Source: Mantamonas sphyraenae (lineage: Eukaryota > CRuMs > Mantamonadidae). From it: a stretch of DNA of 64,000 nt. Positions 19,714 to 30,771 of this stretch are shown piece by piece (positions within the stretch are counted from its first letter, which is position 1; every line of letters starts with the position of its first letter). A model generated the notes under the pieces. That model saw nothing but the letters and a program-made list of their open reading frames with translations. It had not been told where the DNA came from and did not search any database. The translations under genes were made by a program, and so were the position numbers. Location: contig JAPMXV010000043.1 of NCBI GenBank assembly GCA_026936335.1, positions 1-64,000 of the forward strand, read 5' to 3'.

Positions 19714-19830
19714 GTGCGCATGTCGACGTGAGAAAAATGAAGCGGCGGATGCGCACGCGCACAGCACGCGCAACTGCCACAAACTCAACCGCTCCCCGTT
19801 TTCTCCCTCCCCATCGCTCGCCTCGATCGT

Positions 19831-21605
19831 ATGAGTGGGCGCAAGCGCAAAAACGAGGAGGATTTGGATGGCGACTACCTAGCCAACAGTATTAGCGAGT
19901 CTGCAGACTCGCTAATCGACGACGACGAGTGGAATCCAAGTGGGGCCGACGGCAAACGCAAGCGGCGCAAGTCGAGCTCAAGCAGCAAAGGAGACGCCAG
20001 CACGTCCAGCGCAAGCACAAACGGCACGTCGGTAGCCCGGGTCAAGCCCAATGCCAACGGCGAGTACGTGTGCGACGTGTGCAACGAAAAGTTTGCCCGG
20101 AAGCGCCAATTGCAAGATCACCTCACCCTGCACACGGGCGAGCTGCCCTACGAGTGCCGCACCTGCGGCAAGCGCTATCGCGTATGGCGCTCCTGGTTTG
20201 ACCACGAACAAACACACACCAAGCCGTTCCACTGTGACGAGTGTCCCAAGCAGTTTGCACAACAGTCGCAGCTCAAACGTCACAAGCTGACACACAGTGA
20301 CGTCAAGCCGTACCCGTGTCGCTTCCCCAACTGCACCAAGGAGTACCGTGACAAGCGCACCCTGGTCAACCACATGCGCAAGAAGCACCCGGACTGGAAT
20401 GACTCCAAGCTCAATCTCCTGCACCCGAACAACCCGAACCCGGGCAAAATGCCCTCCTACAAAACAAGCAGCAAAAAGAGGAGTGGCAAGAGCACGGCTG
20501 CGCGGAAGAAAACTACCGATTCGGGCGGCAAGGCGGCCAAGGGCGGGAAAAAGTCGGGAGGGAAGAAAGACCTTGACGATGCTGACATCCTGGACGACCT
20601 TGAACGCCCCACCATCGAGCGTGGCTCCCTCATCACGGACTCCCTCGGCATCCCTCGCCACAGGCAGCAAATTCGTTCGCGCGAGCCCAGCGCTGGTTCT
20701 GCCTACAGTGGCGAGGACCACGGCGAGCCGCTTCCTCTGCTCAATATGTCCACCGAGGAACTGGAGCGAAAACTGTTCAGCAGCATGCCCCTGGGCAGCG
20801 GCGACGCAGTGGGCATCAATCTCGGAGCTTCTGCCACAGGTCTCCTTGCACAGGGACGTGTGGTGAGCGCCTCCGCGTCCTCGACAGGTTCGGCAGCAAA
20901 CTCGAGTGGCGCGCACGCCTCTTCCTCGACCTCGGCCACCCTCAGCACCCGCCAATCCATCACTCACCTGCACGAGCGTTCCCTCTCCGAGCGCACCACC
21001 TCCTCCACCAGTGTCGGCTCATTCAAGCACTATCTGCCCAGCACTGCTGCCGGCGTTGATGCCATGGCCTTGGACGCCCTCGAGTCTGTCAACTCCAACA
21101 ACCACACAAGCGCCAACTCCTCCTCTTCGTCCACCTCCATGTCCGCAGACTCGGACATGCTGGAGCACAGCAACACAGAGACCCTCCTTGCGCACACCAC
21201 TGCCGGCCAGCAAGCGCCGGCCAGAACTGCCTTTCTTTTCAACGGCTCCAGCAGCGGCAGCGGCGATGCCGCCAACGATGACCTTGCACAAATCGACGGT
21301 ATGTAATCATTCCACGCGTCGCGCACATGCCAACCCCCCATGCACACCTCTGCTCACAAACCGATGACGCGCCTCGCCTCCCTTTTTGCACAGTTTCACC
21401 CCTGGGCGACCACACAGTCTCGGACGAGTTCCTTCAGCCTGCATTCCGCTTGGACAGGGGCTCCATGGCACACTGTCTCTACTGCGGTCTGCTGTATACA
21501 ACCGACAACAACGACACAGCCTTTTGCTCTCTCGCGTGCCAGCTCAATGCAGTCACCAGTGAAGTGGACATGGGCGCCTTTGACGGCTCTTTGTTTTCCG
21601 TATGA
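19831..21605 (+). CDS. C2H2 zinc-finger protein
   Basis: Two exons, 19831-21298 and 21394-21605, with a GTATGT donor and a TTTTTGCACAG acceptor. The join is in frame (phase 1). About 560 residues. After a basic nuclear-signal-like stretch (GKRKRRK) come four C2H2 fingers: CDVCNEKFARKRQLQDHLTLH, CRTCGKRY..H....H, CDECPKQFAQQSQLKRHKLTH, and CRFPNCTKEYRDKRTLVNHM with a final His. These are followed by Lys-rich and Ser-rich low-complexity sequence. Exon 2 adds a separate Cys-rich element, CLYCGLLY and later FCSLACQ, which may bind another zinc. It is probably a DNA-binding transcription factor. The linkers between fingers differ from the TGEKP consensus, so target contacts are unclear. Confidence 0.9.
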
Positions 21606-21711
21606 CCTTGGCTGGGCAGTTGCGGTCTGCATTTGCATTCGTCGCTGCTGACAAGGAAACATCAACCATGAAAAGAAACGCGCTTCTCCTCATTTCCCTC
21701 CCTCCCGTCCC

Positions 21712-23033
21712 TCACCGAAAGTCCACAACGGCCAGATGGTCGACGTCATACGACGCAATAACCAGCTTGTCGCTCCCCTCACCCGCAAACTGCACCCCCT
21801 GCACAAAGCCGTCCTCGGCGGTGGTTTGAAAAACCAGGTCGATGTTGCCCTCGCGAGGATACGACCACACGTACACCAAGCCGTCCTGGCCGGCCGAAGC
21901 AAACAGGTCGTCGGTCGGGTGCTCGGCCAACGCAGACACGCAGCGAGCGTGCGCCGCAATCTCGGCCACCTGCCGCTGGTCCGTCAGGTCAAACAGCACC
22001 ACGTGGCCCGACGCATACCCCACCACCAGCATGTCTTCGCGCACAATCATCGATGTCGCCACGTCACCCTGTTTGTATGTAAAGTCTGCCACCAGCATGT
22101 TGTTTGCGCTCACATTGACCGCACACACACGCCCGTCTGCATCCGCCACCGCCAGTACACTGCCGGCCCCTGCCAATGCCATGACGCTGCCTTCACACAC
22201 ACTCACGCTGTCCACTGCCTCAATCGTAGCTCCGTTGCTTCCCAACACCGTCTCCTTATCAAACAGTAGTACCTTGCCCGTCCCCGTGCCTACGTTTTGG
22301 TTGCCGTTTGTCAGCCTCAAAATGTTTGCCCGCGCCTCTCCCCACCTCACCTCACCTGGTCCACTGCCATGGGCTGCCATGCCCATGGCTTTGCCACCAA
22401 CAGTGTACCTACACCCGCTTCCGTCACAACTTACCCAGGGCCACCATCTCCTTGTCGTTGGCGTTGGTCACTTGCGCGATGCCCAGAAACGGACTTGGCG
22501 TTCCGCTGCTCCCCTCCTCTGCACGCGCGGAAAAGTGAGTGTCCCGTTCCATCTGTGCTGCCCAACCCAAATACCGCTGTCCTCCCTTCCTCTCCCATTC
22601 CTTCCTCCTTCCCCAGGTGCCCCTTCACTCACCCTTGCTCTCCACCTCAGCGACGCGTGCCAAGCCGCCCTTGCCCGCAGCAAACATCTGCGCCCCTTCC
22701 ACGTTGGTAGCCACCAGCAGATCGTCCCCACACCACCGAACCTGCGTTACATCCATAGCGTTGCGCACAGGAGCTCGCTGCGTTACAGGCGCTTTGCCAG
22801 AGTCCACCGCTGCGCCGTTCAGCAAATCCGCCCTGTGTGAGCGCGCCAACCTCTAATTTTTCCTCCAAACACTTCCCACCTTGACCCACACACTTACCAG
22901 ACTCACCCACCAGGTGCACCTCGTACCTGTGGAAGTAAGCCATCTGCTCGCCATTGTTACTCAGCTGATTGAACCCTGCTGAGATGCTGTTCTTCAGCGG
23001 CAGCAAGGTGGCCGACGAGGAGTTGCTGGACAT
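21712..23033 (-). CDS. WD-repeat protein, WDR54-like
   Basis: At least four exons on the minus strand. Exon 1 is 23033-22927 ([14 protein letters not shown]). Exon 2 is 22832-22634 and codes [13 protein letters not shown] then [19 protein letters not shown]. Exon 3 is 22518-22435 ([20 protein letters not shown]). The last exon starts between about 22386 and 22350 and ends at 21712. Splice phases agree at the first two joins; the last acceptor has several possible AG sites. The order of elements and the blocks [55 protein letters not shown] and the closing [12 protein letters not shown] resemble WDR54. A single beta-propeller is expected. Its cellular role is poorly known even in animals. The neighbouring RPB6 gene diverges from it. 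Confidence 0.8.
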
Positions 23034-23210
23034 GGCCGCTTGCGAAAGAACCCTTGCATCACCGTGCGCACCGTCCCTGGCGCCTTGGATCACACATGCC
23101 CAGACGCACACACGGACACACGGACACACACACACTCTCACTCTCTCTCTCTCTCTCTCTTTCTCCATCAGAGCGTCCCGCGCCCCGCCCCGCCCAGCGA
23201 AACAAAAGCC

Positions 23211-23933
23211 ATGGAGATTGAGTACGCGCTTCCCCTTGTTTCCACCCCACACCTTGTGCCACCCGCTTGCGCCTCCCTGTCCTCGCCACAGCCACATCCG
23301 CCGACGACCGCGAGCCCCGAGAGTCACTCCCCCGCCCCTCATTTCCCGACCGACTCTTCGTCTTCCTTCCACTCACACTGCCTCCTTCGCTCGTCCCCAC
23401 GCACACACAGGGCCGCCAGTGAGGTTGCCCACTACGAAGTGGATGTGGAGGAACAGGTATGTGGCCTGTTTGGCCCGGCCTGTGTGCCGCCAGGCCTCGA
23501 GCATGCGCGCACGTCTGGACCCGTCCGCACCACACCAGCTGACACCCAGCACATACACACACACACCACACACACACACCACACACACACTATGCAGGAA
23601 CATGAAAGCGCAGGGGTCGACGAGATGGGCGACGGCATCGACGAGGCCGAGCTCGTTGGCAGCAGCAGCTCGGACGACGCCAACGCGGACAGCCAGGAAA
23701 CAAACCACCTCACCACAGACTTTCTTACAAAGTACGAGCGCGCACGCATCCTTGGTACTCGCGCCCTCCAGATTTCCATGGGTGCCCCCATCATGGTCGA
23801 AACAGAGGGAGAGACAGACCCGCTGCAGATTGCCCTCCGCGAGCTGCGTGAGCAAAAGATCCCGCTCACAGTCCGCCGCTACTTGCCCGACGGTTCTTAC
23901 GAAGACAGGAGCGTCAACAGTCTTATCCAATAA
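23211..23933 (+). CDS. RPB6: RNA polymerase subunit RPB6 (shared by Pol I, II and III)
   Basis: Three exons: 23211-23221 (only 11 coding nucleotides), 23412-23457 and 23598-23933. The introns end in CACACACAG and CACTATGCAG, and all phases agree. The product is about 130 residues. An acidic N-terminus is followed by the RPB6 signature [20 protein letters not shown], then [20 protein letters not shown] and [14 protein letters not shown]6 is a small essential subunit that binds the clamp/foot region of all three nuclear polymerases. The very short first exon is odd, but the splice sites fit well and give the expected acidic start. It converges with the helicase gene, with 22 bp between stops. 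Confidence 0.95.
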   Translation: MEIEYALPLVSTPHLVPPACASLSSPQPHPPTTASPESHSPAPHFPTDSSSSFHSHCLLRSSPRTHRAASEVAHYEVDVEEQVCGLFGPACVPPGLEHARTSGPVRTTPADTQHIHTHTTHTHHTHTMQEHESAGVDEMGDGIDEAELVGSSSSDDANADSQETNHLTTDFLTKYERARILGTRALQISMGAPIMVETEGETDPLQIALRELREQKIPLTVRRYLPDGSYEDRSVNSLIQ

Positions 23934-23955
23934 TACCTCATCATCAGGGGCTGCT

Positions 23956-25866
23956 TCATTTCCCTTGTTCCTCGGCTTCCTTGCCCCCGGCCTCCCCCGA
24001 GTACGAAAACGAGCTCAACGGGTCCTCCTTCTTCTTTGTCTTGCTGCGGTCTGCCTTGAAACCCTTCTTGCCCCTGTACAGCTTCTTTGCGGCTGCCTTC
24101 TTCTTCGCCTCGATTGCCTTGGCCACCCGCTTGTCCTTCTTTGCCTCGCTCAACAAATAGCTCGGCACGTCGCTCATACTCTTGCGATTCCGCGTCACAT
24201 GCACTGCCTTTTTGTGTTCCAGCGCACTCTTGTCAAATGGATTCTCTTCAAAGTGCGCCTGCAGCGCTTCCGAGTTCAGGATCTCCCGCTCCAGCTCCGC
24301 CAGACGCAGCTTCTTGATCCGCTTCTTTGTCAGCGTCCCATATGCGTCCTGCGACCGGTACGCAAACTTTTCCAGCAGCTTCTTGTTCACTGGGAACGGT
24401 CGCAGCAGTTGGTCATCCTGAAGCGCTGCCGCCTCTTCCTGGCCCGCCGTCTGCTCCGCACGTTTGCGAAGGTACGAGCGGATCGTCTTGAGCACCTTGC
24501 CATGCGCCGCGTTCTTCTTGTCAAAGAACGTCAGAGCATTGCCCGAGCGCCCTGCACGTGCCGTGCGTCCCACACGATGCACATACGACTGCAGCGAGCG
24601 CGGAAGATCCAGGTTGATCACCGTGTCCACCGCTTTAAAGTCAATGCCACGGCTCACGTTGTACTCTTGCAGCGACACACGCGATCTCTTGCTGCCTTTG
24701 CTGCTCTTCTGTGTCACCTTTTTGCGTTTCTTGCTGCCTCGGCTCGCCTCGGCCTCTTCGTCCACCTCGCTCTCGCTGTCCTCCTCCTCCTCTTCCTCGC
24801 TGTCCTCTTCCTCCTCTTCCTCCTCTTCTTCGTCAAAGCGCCGCTCGTCTTCATCATCGCCGGGGTCGTCTGCAATGAGAACGTCAAACACGCCCTTGTT
24901 GAACTGTTGGATGGCGTGGTAGCGGCTGTTCTGCGGAAGCTCCGAGTTCAGCACGGCTGCGTCCATGCCAAAGTCCTGCAGGTAGAGCTTGAGCGCATAG
25001 CACGTGTCCACCTTGTTGGCGAAAATGAGCGTCTTCCCCTGGAGCACGGCCAGCTTGAGGTGCACGGCGAGGAAGCGGAACTTGGGCTCGCCCTGCATGC
25101 CCAGCGCAAAGTGCCGCAGCTGCCCTTGCAGCGGATCTTCTTGAGCCTGGTTGAGCTTCAGCACCACAGGCTTGTTCAGCACCAACCGCTTGAGGTTTTC
25201 CACGTCGCCGTTCATCGTGGCTGACATGAGCAGCGACTGCGCATGTGCTCGCTTGTGCTTCAGGATGGCCCGCACATCGTCGTTGTACCCAAACGACAGG
25301 ATGAGATCTGCCTCGTCGATAACCAACACCTTGAGGTGGTCCAGGGTGATGCTGCCCTCCTGCAGGTGCTTCAGCAGCTGCGCGGGCGTGGCGACAACCA
25401 CGTCCGGCGAGTCCGCCAATTGCCGCTGCTGGGCGCTGTGCTTCGTGTCCTTGGTCAGCACCACACACGACACCACGTTGTTGCAGTATGTACACAGCTT
25501 GACGACGTTGTCCCGCACCTGTGCCGCCAACTCGTGCGAAGGAACAAGCACAAGTGCAAGGCAGCCCGAGATTTGCCCGTCCGCCTCCTCCTCCTCTTTG
25601 CTTTCCAGCACACGCTGCATCATCGGAATGGCGTATGCTGCCGTCTTGCCTGATCCTGTGCGTGCTCGTGCAAGGATGTCCTGGCCCTGCAGCGCCGCTT
25701 CCATGCATGTTGATTGGATCAACGTCGGCCGCGTGAACCGCAGACTCGCTGCAATTGCCTTGAGTAGCCTCTGGTCCAGGTTAAAGTCGCTGAACGATTT
25801 GCTTTTGTCCACTTCATGCGTCTGCTTCGCCTTTGAGGACGACGACGACGACGACAAAGAAGACAT
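23956..25866 (-). CDS. DDX56: DEAD-box RNA helicase, DDX56/Dbp9 type
   Basis: 636 residues from the chosen start MSSLSSSS. All helicase motifs are present in order: Q motif (FNLDQRLLKAI, then RPTLIQ), motif I ARTGSGKT, PSHELAAQV, TPAQLLKHL, DEAD box in VIDEADLILSFGY, SATMN, and HRVGRTARAGRSG. The sequence after DEAD (LILSFGY) and an acidic plus Lys-rich insertion between motifs IV and V are characteristic of the DDX56/Dbp9 branch, which acts in the nucleolus in 60S ribosomal subunit assembly. The C-terminus is Lys-rich. An upstream in-frame ATG at 25932 would add 22 residues with no helicase similarity. No intron is visible. Confidence 0.95.
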   Translation of the reverse strand: MSSLSSSSSSSKAKQTHEVDKSKSFSDFNLDQRLLKAIAASLRFTRPTLIQSTCMEAALQGQDILARARTGSGKTAAYAIPMMQRVLESKEEEEADGQISGCLALVLVPSHELAAQVRDNVVKLCTYCNNVVSCVVLTKDTKHSAQQRQLADSPDVVVATPAQLLKHLQEGSITLDHLKVLVIDEADLILSFGYNDDVRAILKHKRAHAQSLLMSATMNGDVENLKRLVLNKPVVLKLNQAQEDPLQGQLRHFALGMQGEPKFRFLAVHLKLAVLQGKTLIFANKVDTCYALKLYLQDFGMDAAVLNSELPQNSRYHAIQQFNKGVFDVLIADDPGDDEDERRFDEEEEEEEEEDSEEEEEEDSESEVDEEAEASRGSKKRKKVTQKSSKGSKRSRVSLQEYNVSRGIDFKAVDTVINLDLPRSLQSYVHRVGRTARAGRSGNALTFFDKKNAAHGKVLKTIRSYLRKRAEQTAGQEEAAALQDDQLLRPFPVNKKLLEKFAYRSQDAYGTLTKKRIKKLRLAELEREILNSEALQAHFEENPFDKSALEHKKAVHVTRNRKSMSDVPSYLLSEAKKDKRVAKAIEAKKKAAAKKLYRGKKGFKADRSKTKKKEDPLSSFSYSGEAGGKEAEEQGK

Positions 25867-25948
25867 GCCCACCGGTGTTCTCGAAAACTCACGCTGGCTC
25901 CATTGCCGCGACTCCTCCAAAATACATTCCACAGAGGTTTACACCCAC

Positions 25949-27294
25949 TCACTCGTCTGGCCATTCCACGTGGAATCCCAAGTCCTCAAACATCAGCTTG
26001 CCGACCGAGTCTATCTCCTGCACGAGCCACGCAAACTTGGCCGAACTCATCGACTGCACATACACGCAGTAGTCGTCGACAAACACGCGATTGAGGATGT
26101 ACCTCTGGTCGCTCTCGGCAAACAGCCGGCGTATGCACAGCAAGGCTTTGAGAATGACACGCCGTCCCGAGTTCAGCAGCGTGCGTGCATCTACGACACA
26201 GGCTCGGGTCAGCTCTAGGCTTCGGTACAGGGGATAGGCCACTGACCGGCGATGAAAAGCCACCAATACGTCCTTCACGCTGTCCATGTCTGTGTCCAGC
26301 CAGCTGAGCATGGGTGAGAGCATCGCAATGGTCCAGTTGCTTTCCACTGTATGCTCGCCGTATGTGCTGCGTTTGTCGTACGCATACGCCAGTAGCAGGT
26401 CCAACAGACCCAGCGTCACCTGTTTCTTATGTTCAATCAGTGGCATATGCCTGTCCCCAAGCTTGATCAGCGCCTGGCGTTCGTCCTCGTCAAAAGCGTC
26501 TTTTGACGGCCACTGCAGCTTCTGCCGCACCAGTTCGTCAATCTCCTCGTTGGCGTGTGTATCGTACATGTAATACTCAATGTCAAACTTGTCCTGTTCG
26601 GCCTCCTCGCGCTTCTCGGAGCGCTCAGCCCGTGTGTACGTCTCCGGTGCGTCGTTCTCAATACACAAGGAGAACACAGAGCCCAACTGGCCAAAGATGC
26701 CACTCTTGGACTCGTCAAACCCGTAGGACACGGATCCGTCGAGCACTTTGTCCAGCTGCACACCACCCAGGGGCTCGTCCTGCTCCAGCTCCCAGTCCAA
26801 GGCGCTTGCTCGTTCCACGTCTTCCTGGGTGATTTCTCCGTCTGCCCCTCCAGTGGCCAGCTCCTCCACAAGCATGCTCTTCCCTAAAGACCCCGACGAC
26901 GTGCTAAAGAGCCCGCCCACTGCGCCACCGGCACTGCTGTTGCTGTTGCTGCTGCTGCTGCTTGTGCTGCTTGTGCTGCTACCCGACTCGTTGCCGCCAC
27001 GTGCAAGCAGCCGCGACGTCAGCGTAAGGTCGCCAAAGTCTTGGCCTGCATTGAGCTTGGTGCAGGTAAAGGTGACGACGTTTGTCTCGTCGTCCTTGCT
27101 GACGCGGATTGTGTCGTCGCCTCGAGGAGCGGATGACCAAAGCGCAGGCGCAGGAAGTACGGCGTCAAGTGAAGCATGAACTTATCCTGGAGCACATAGT
27201 AGTCGAGGGCGCCGAGGTCAACGTACGGCAGGCGCACGGCGATGCTGACGTGCTCTTCACTCTGGGACACCTCGAAATCCGGCGTGATGGTCAT
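25949..27294 (-). CDS. SHQ1: SHQ1, H/ACA snoRNP assembly chaperone (one apparent frameshift)
   Basis: SHQ1 holds dyskerin during assembly of H/ACA small nucleolar RNPs. The N-terminus (MTITPDFEVSQSEEHVSIAV, then TPYFLRLRF) is the CS-like domain typical of SHQ1. The downstream frame continues RGDDTIRVSKDDE, LNAGQDFGDLTLTSRLLARG, a Ser run, and then the SHQ1-specific helical domain (KFDIEYYMYDTHANEEIDEL, DKRSTYGEHTVESNWTIAML, SVAYPLYRSLELTRACV, ending FEDLGFHVEWPDE). The two parts lie in different frames that meet at about 27115-27135 (plus coordinates), with no room for an intron. One missing base would restore the protein. Given the strong conservation on both sides I read this as a sequencing indel, not a pseudogene. 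Confidence 0.9.
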
Positions 27295-27348
27295 TGCGCT
27301 GCCGTGTTGCGCGTGCATCCAAAAGACAACAGTTGTCCCGCAGAGAGG

Positions 27349-29348
27349 ATGAACATTAGGCAGCTGCTGGCGGTGCAGACGTTGCAGCATTGCCAGGTGT
27401 GGGCAATCACGTCGTCAAACACGGTGGAGATTTACACGCCCAAGGCGGAGCTGGCTCAGACGCTTCAGCCCGCACGCAAACTGACAGTGGGACGGGCAGA
27501 AACGGCGGACGACTTGGGTTCGCTCACGTGCATGTGTCGCGTGATAACAAGCAGCGACACGTTGGTGTACTGCGGCACAGACGCAGGGTACGTGCGTGTG
27601 TTTTCGGCTAGAGACCTCAGCGAGGTGACGACGTTTCGCGTGGTGGCAGACACAAAGATCACATGCATGGAGGCAGTGATTGTAGAGACACGTGCTGGCC
27701 AAGGACGCAGAGGCAGCTCGAGCGGAGAGTCGGGGCGGGTACGAACAACAAGAGGCGACAATGACGAGGGCCAACGGGAAGGGCAAACTCAGAGGCAAGT
27801 AAGGCTGTGGGTGGGCGCCGAGGACAACCAGCTGTATGTGTGGGACACAGCGCAAGGCCAGCTGCTCAAAACACTTGCGGCACACACAAACTCAGTTCGC
27901 TGTGTGCTGTTTGTGGGGCGCGGCGAGACCAACGGCAGGCAGGTGGTCTGGTCGGGCGGCGACGACGGACGGATGCTGATGTGGGACGCAGCCACACACC
28001 GCTGCCTGCGAATCGTCGACGGACACACAGCCGGGGTGACGGCTCTCGTGCATGTGGCGGCGCACGGCCAGGTGTGGTCGGCGTCCTGTGACAAGACGGT
28101 CCACAGCTGGGAAGCGCAAATCTGGCGATGCTGTGTTTGAAATGAGTGGTCACACAGGCTGGGTCAATTGCTTGGCTGTGGATGCGGACGGAGAGCGTGT
28201 GTGGAGTGGCTCGTCGGACCGAACAGTACGTGTGTGGGCGTGCAAGGACGGACGAGAGCTGGCCGTCCTCGACAAACACGCACGCATGGTGTGGTGCTTG
28301 TTGGCCATGGACACGCGCGTTTGGATAGTTTATGCAGACAAGCACATCGAGCGTGTGGCATCCGTGGACATTGAAGAGAGCAGCTCGTCGTCCTCGTCAT
28401 CAACCGCAAACAGCATGAGCGTGAGCACTCCGCAGCCACAACGTACCCCTGCGCCAAAGAGTGGCTACAAAGACCATACACAGACAGACGGTGCGATGAC
28501 GCTCAGCTGGCAGCAGGGCAACAGCTCGCGACTGCTGTCGCCGAGCGCACACTGGGACGCCGTGCGTCGGAAAATCCGAGCGTCGGGCGGTGTACATACG
28601 CCACACAGCAACCACCAGGGACACATGAGCATGTCCGAGGCGGCGCGCGCCATTATGGGAAGCACCAGCACCGATACCAAAGAGCAGCCGCCTGCAAAAC
28701 GACAAGTATCGTTCCGGGAAGCAGCGCAGCGTGTTGTGAAGCAAGGACAAGAGGGCAACGGAGGACAAGCAGGACATGGGACACACATGGCAGATGCGGC
28801 CCACGAACTGATGCGCAAGAACGCTCAGCTGCGGAGCAAGATGAAGGAGTACGAGCGAAAGCATGCTGAGGAAGAGCTGGGCAGGGAGGAGATGCACGAA
28901 TGGGTAGAAACCCTGCAAAGCACGGTGAAGAGCATGCAGGAGAAATACGACGAGACCGTGGGTGGGCTGACGCGCGAGCTGATTGAGGAATCTACAAAAC
29001 GGCTGGAACTGGAGCACGAGGTGTCCGGTGACACAGCAACGCTGGTTGCACAGCTGAAAGCCGAAAAGAGGCGACTGGAGGAGTTGATCAAGGAGCAGAA
29101 GACGCAGCTGGCAGAGCGCGAGTCGCAGCTCAGCAGCACGCAGGAGCTGGTCGAAGACGAACGCAAACTCAAGCTCGAATGGCAGGCCAAGAGCAATGCG
29201 GCTCATCAAGAGGCCGAAGTTGCCAAGCAGGAGCTGGAGCACGCTCGCAAAGAGCTTGAGACAGCTCGCGAGGAGGCGCGTGTGGCCGCAAAGCAGGTGG
29301 AGCTGGCCCAGGCCGAGATCCATCGGCTCCAGCAAGAGCACGAACAGC

Positions 29349-29391
<43 letters not shown>

Positions 29392-29434
29392 CACAGCGTC
29401 TCATTTCAAACCACCACCAGCAACACAACGATGA
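27349..29434 (+). CDS. WD40 plus coiled-coil protein (one apparent frameshift)
   Basis: A WD40 propeller is followed by a long coiled coil. The first frame (27349-28108) contains blades such as DTLVYCGTDAGYVRVF, RLWVGAEDNQLYVWD, NSVRCVLFVG and WSGGDDGRMLMWD, ending WSASCDKTVHSW. The next blade continues in another frame, KSGDAVFEMSGHTGWVNCLA then VWSGSSDRTVRVW. The frames meet at a GGG run near 28108-28111, and dropping one G joins them cleanly. After residue 330 or so the protein is charged and helical with heptad patterns, and it ends in a poly-Gln run encoded by CAA repeats. I do not recognise the family. The start codon is 54 bp from that of the divergent SHQ1 gene. Its stop codon overlaps the start of the next coiled-coil frame. 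Confidence 0.75.
29346..29391 (+). repeat. CAA trinucleotide repeat coding for poly-Gln
   Basis: About 15 CAA triplets in a row within the coding region, giving a poly-Gln tract just before the stop of the WD40/coiled-coil frame. Such repeats are prone to length change. Confidence 0.9.
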
Positions 29435-30525
29435 ACGAGCATGAAACGAGACAGGCTCAACCGCAGCCGATGACGCCAAGTAGGCAGGCGATCGAGCAGG
29501 TTGCGCATATGGACTGGTTGCTTGCACAGGGTTCGCCAGGATGGACAGGTAGCAGCGTTGCCTCGGGGATAGACGAGGAGCTGAAGAAGCGACTGATGGC
29601 GCAGAGCAAACGGGCAGCACAGCGGATCAGTGACCTGCAGGAGGAGCTGCAGGATGTGCAAGAGCGCAACGAGGAACTGGAAAGCAAGATGAGCAAGTAC
29701 CGAGGGCGAGTGGCTCGGTTGCAGGTTGTGCAGCAGACACACCAGGAGATGCTGCCGCGGTTGCGCACGGCCGAAGCAGAACTGGAGCGCGCACGCAGGG
29801 ATGTAAGCGAGCACAAGCACATTCAAATGCATCTGCAGAGCAAAGTGGACATGCTGGAGGCGACAGTTGCGCGCGAGGCAGTGGAGCGCGAGTCGTTGGA
29901 GAACGAGCGGCGTGCGGCGCTGCGTGAGTTGGACAGCGCACAACGCGGCAGTGCAACCGAAGTGGGCGAAGTGAAGAAACAGCACCAGGCTGAGCTGGAC
30001 GAACTGAAGAAGCAACACCGTGGGGAGCTGGAACGGCTGCATAGTCAGCTTCTGGACAACGAGGCGGCGCTACGCAGGCAGCTCGATCAGAGCAACATGG
30101 GCGAGCAGGTGGCCACATTGCAAAACCAAAACATGCAGAACCAAATCGGCAGTCTGCAGGCACAGGTGGCCGAGCTGGAGGAGGCTTTGGAGGCCATGGA
30201 AGACGAGCGGAACGCCCTACATCAACAGTTGGCCCTTCACCACATCCGCGAAAAGCACCAAAGCAACCTGGTGGCCCAGCTGCAGGGGCAATTGGAAGAA
30301 AAGTGGCAGCTGGAAGCCAAGGTCGAGTCGCTCAAGTCGCGTGTGGCCTCTGAAACAGCGCTGAACACGGCCTCGCCTCCGCCGCGCCAGCACCAGCACA
30401 GCCAGCGTATGCCGTTCCAGTCACTCGCCAAGCATGCACACAACTTTGACGCCGACATGGACGAGGTCAACTCCGCGCTAGCACGGCAAGAGGCGACGCT
30501 ACGGAAACTGGATGCAACTCGCTGA
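29431..30525 (+). CDS. Coiled-coil protein, possibly the continuation of the WD40 gene
   Basis: 364 residues, almost entirely predicted coiled coil from residue 45 to 310 (RISDLQEELQDVQERNEELE, then a long Glu/Lys/Gln-rich heptad region). A short tail contains RMPFQSLAKHAHNFDADMDE. No catalytic domain is present. Its ATG overlaps the TGA of the preceding frame (ATGA). Because that frame ends in coiled coil and this one starts in it, the two could be one gene of about 1050 residues split by a further indel. Otherwise they would be neighbours with a 4-nt overlap, which is unusual for a eukaryote. It converges with the giant vWD gene. Confidence 0.65.
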   Translation: MNEHETRQAQPQPMTPSRQAIEQVAHMDWLLAQGSPGWTGSSVASGIDEELKKRLMAQSKRAAQRISDLQEELQDVQERNEELESKMSKYRGRVARLQVVQQTHQEMLPRLRTAEAELERARRDVSEHKHIQMHLQSKVDMLEATVAREAVERESLENERRAALRELDSAQRGSATEVGEVKKQHQAELDELKKQHRGELERLHSQLLDNEAALRRQLDQSNMGEQVATLQNQNMQNQIGSLQAQVAELEEALEAMEDERNALHQQLALHHIREKHQSNLVAQLQGQLEEKWQLEAKVESLKSRVASETALNTASPPPRQHQHSQRMPFQSLAKHAHNFDADMDEVNSALARQEATLRKLDATR

Positions 30526-30771
30526 ATTTGGCGGAAATGCGCGTTTCTCCATTGTTTGGCAACATTCTCACGGCTCACTTGCCCCCATTAGCAAATGGAG
30601 CCTCGACCGCCCTCCGTTCCGTCCAGCATGTTGAGATGTGTTTGTGTCTGCGCGACGCGACGTGAGTGCGACCCCGTCCGGGATTCTCTGGACCGGTGCG
30701 CATGCAGGTCACGCGTGCAGACGTTGGTTTTTGGTTGTTGATTGGTATGGTGAGTGGGTTCGATGAGCGCT
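30526..30771. other. Convergent intergenic region
   Basis: 246 bp between two convergent stops. I see no gene, repeat or RNA structure in it; it presumably carries the two 3' UTRs. Confidence 0.6.

Noticed and set aside
22969-25224. 751-codon plus-strand frame
   Set aside because: It runs through RPB6 introns and exons in the wrong frame and then antisense through the helicase.
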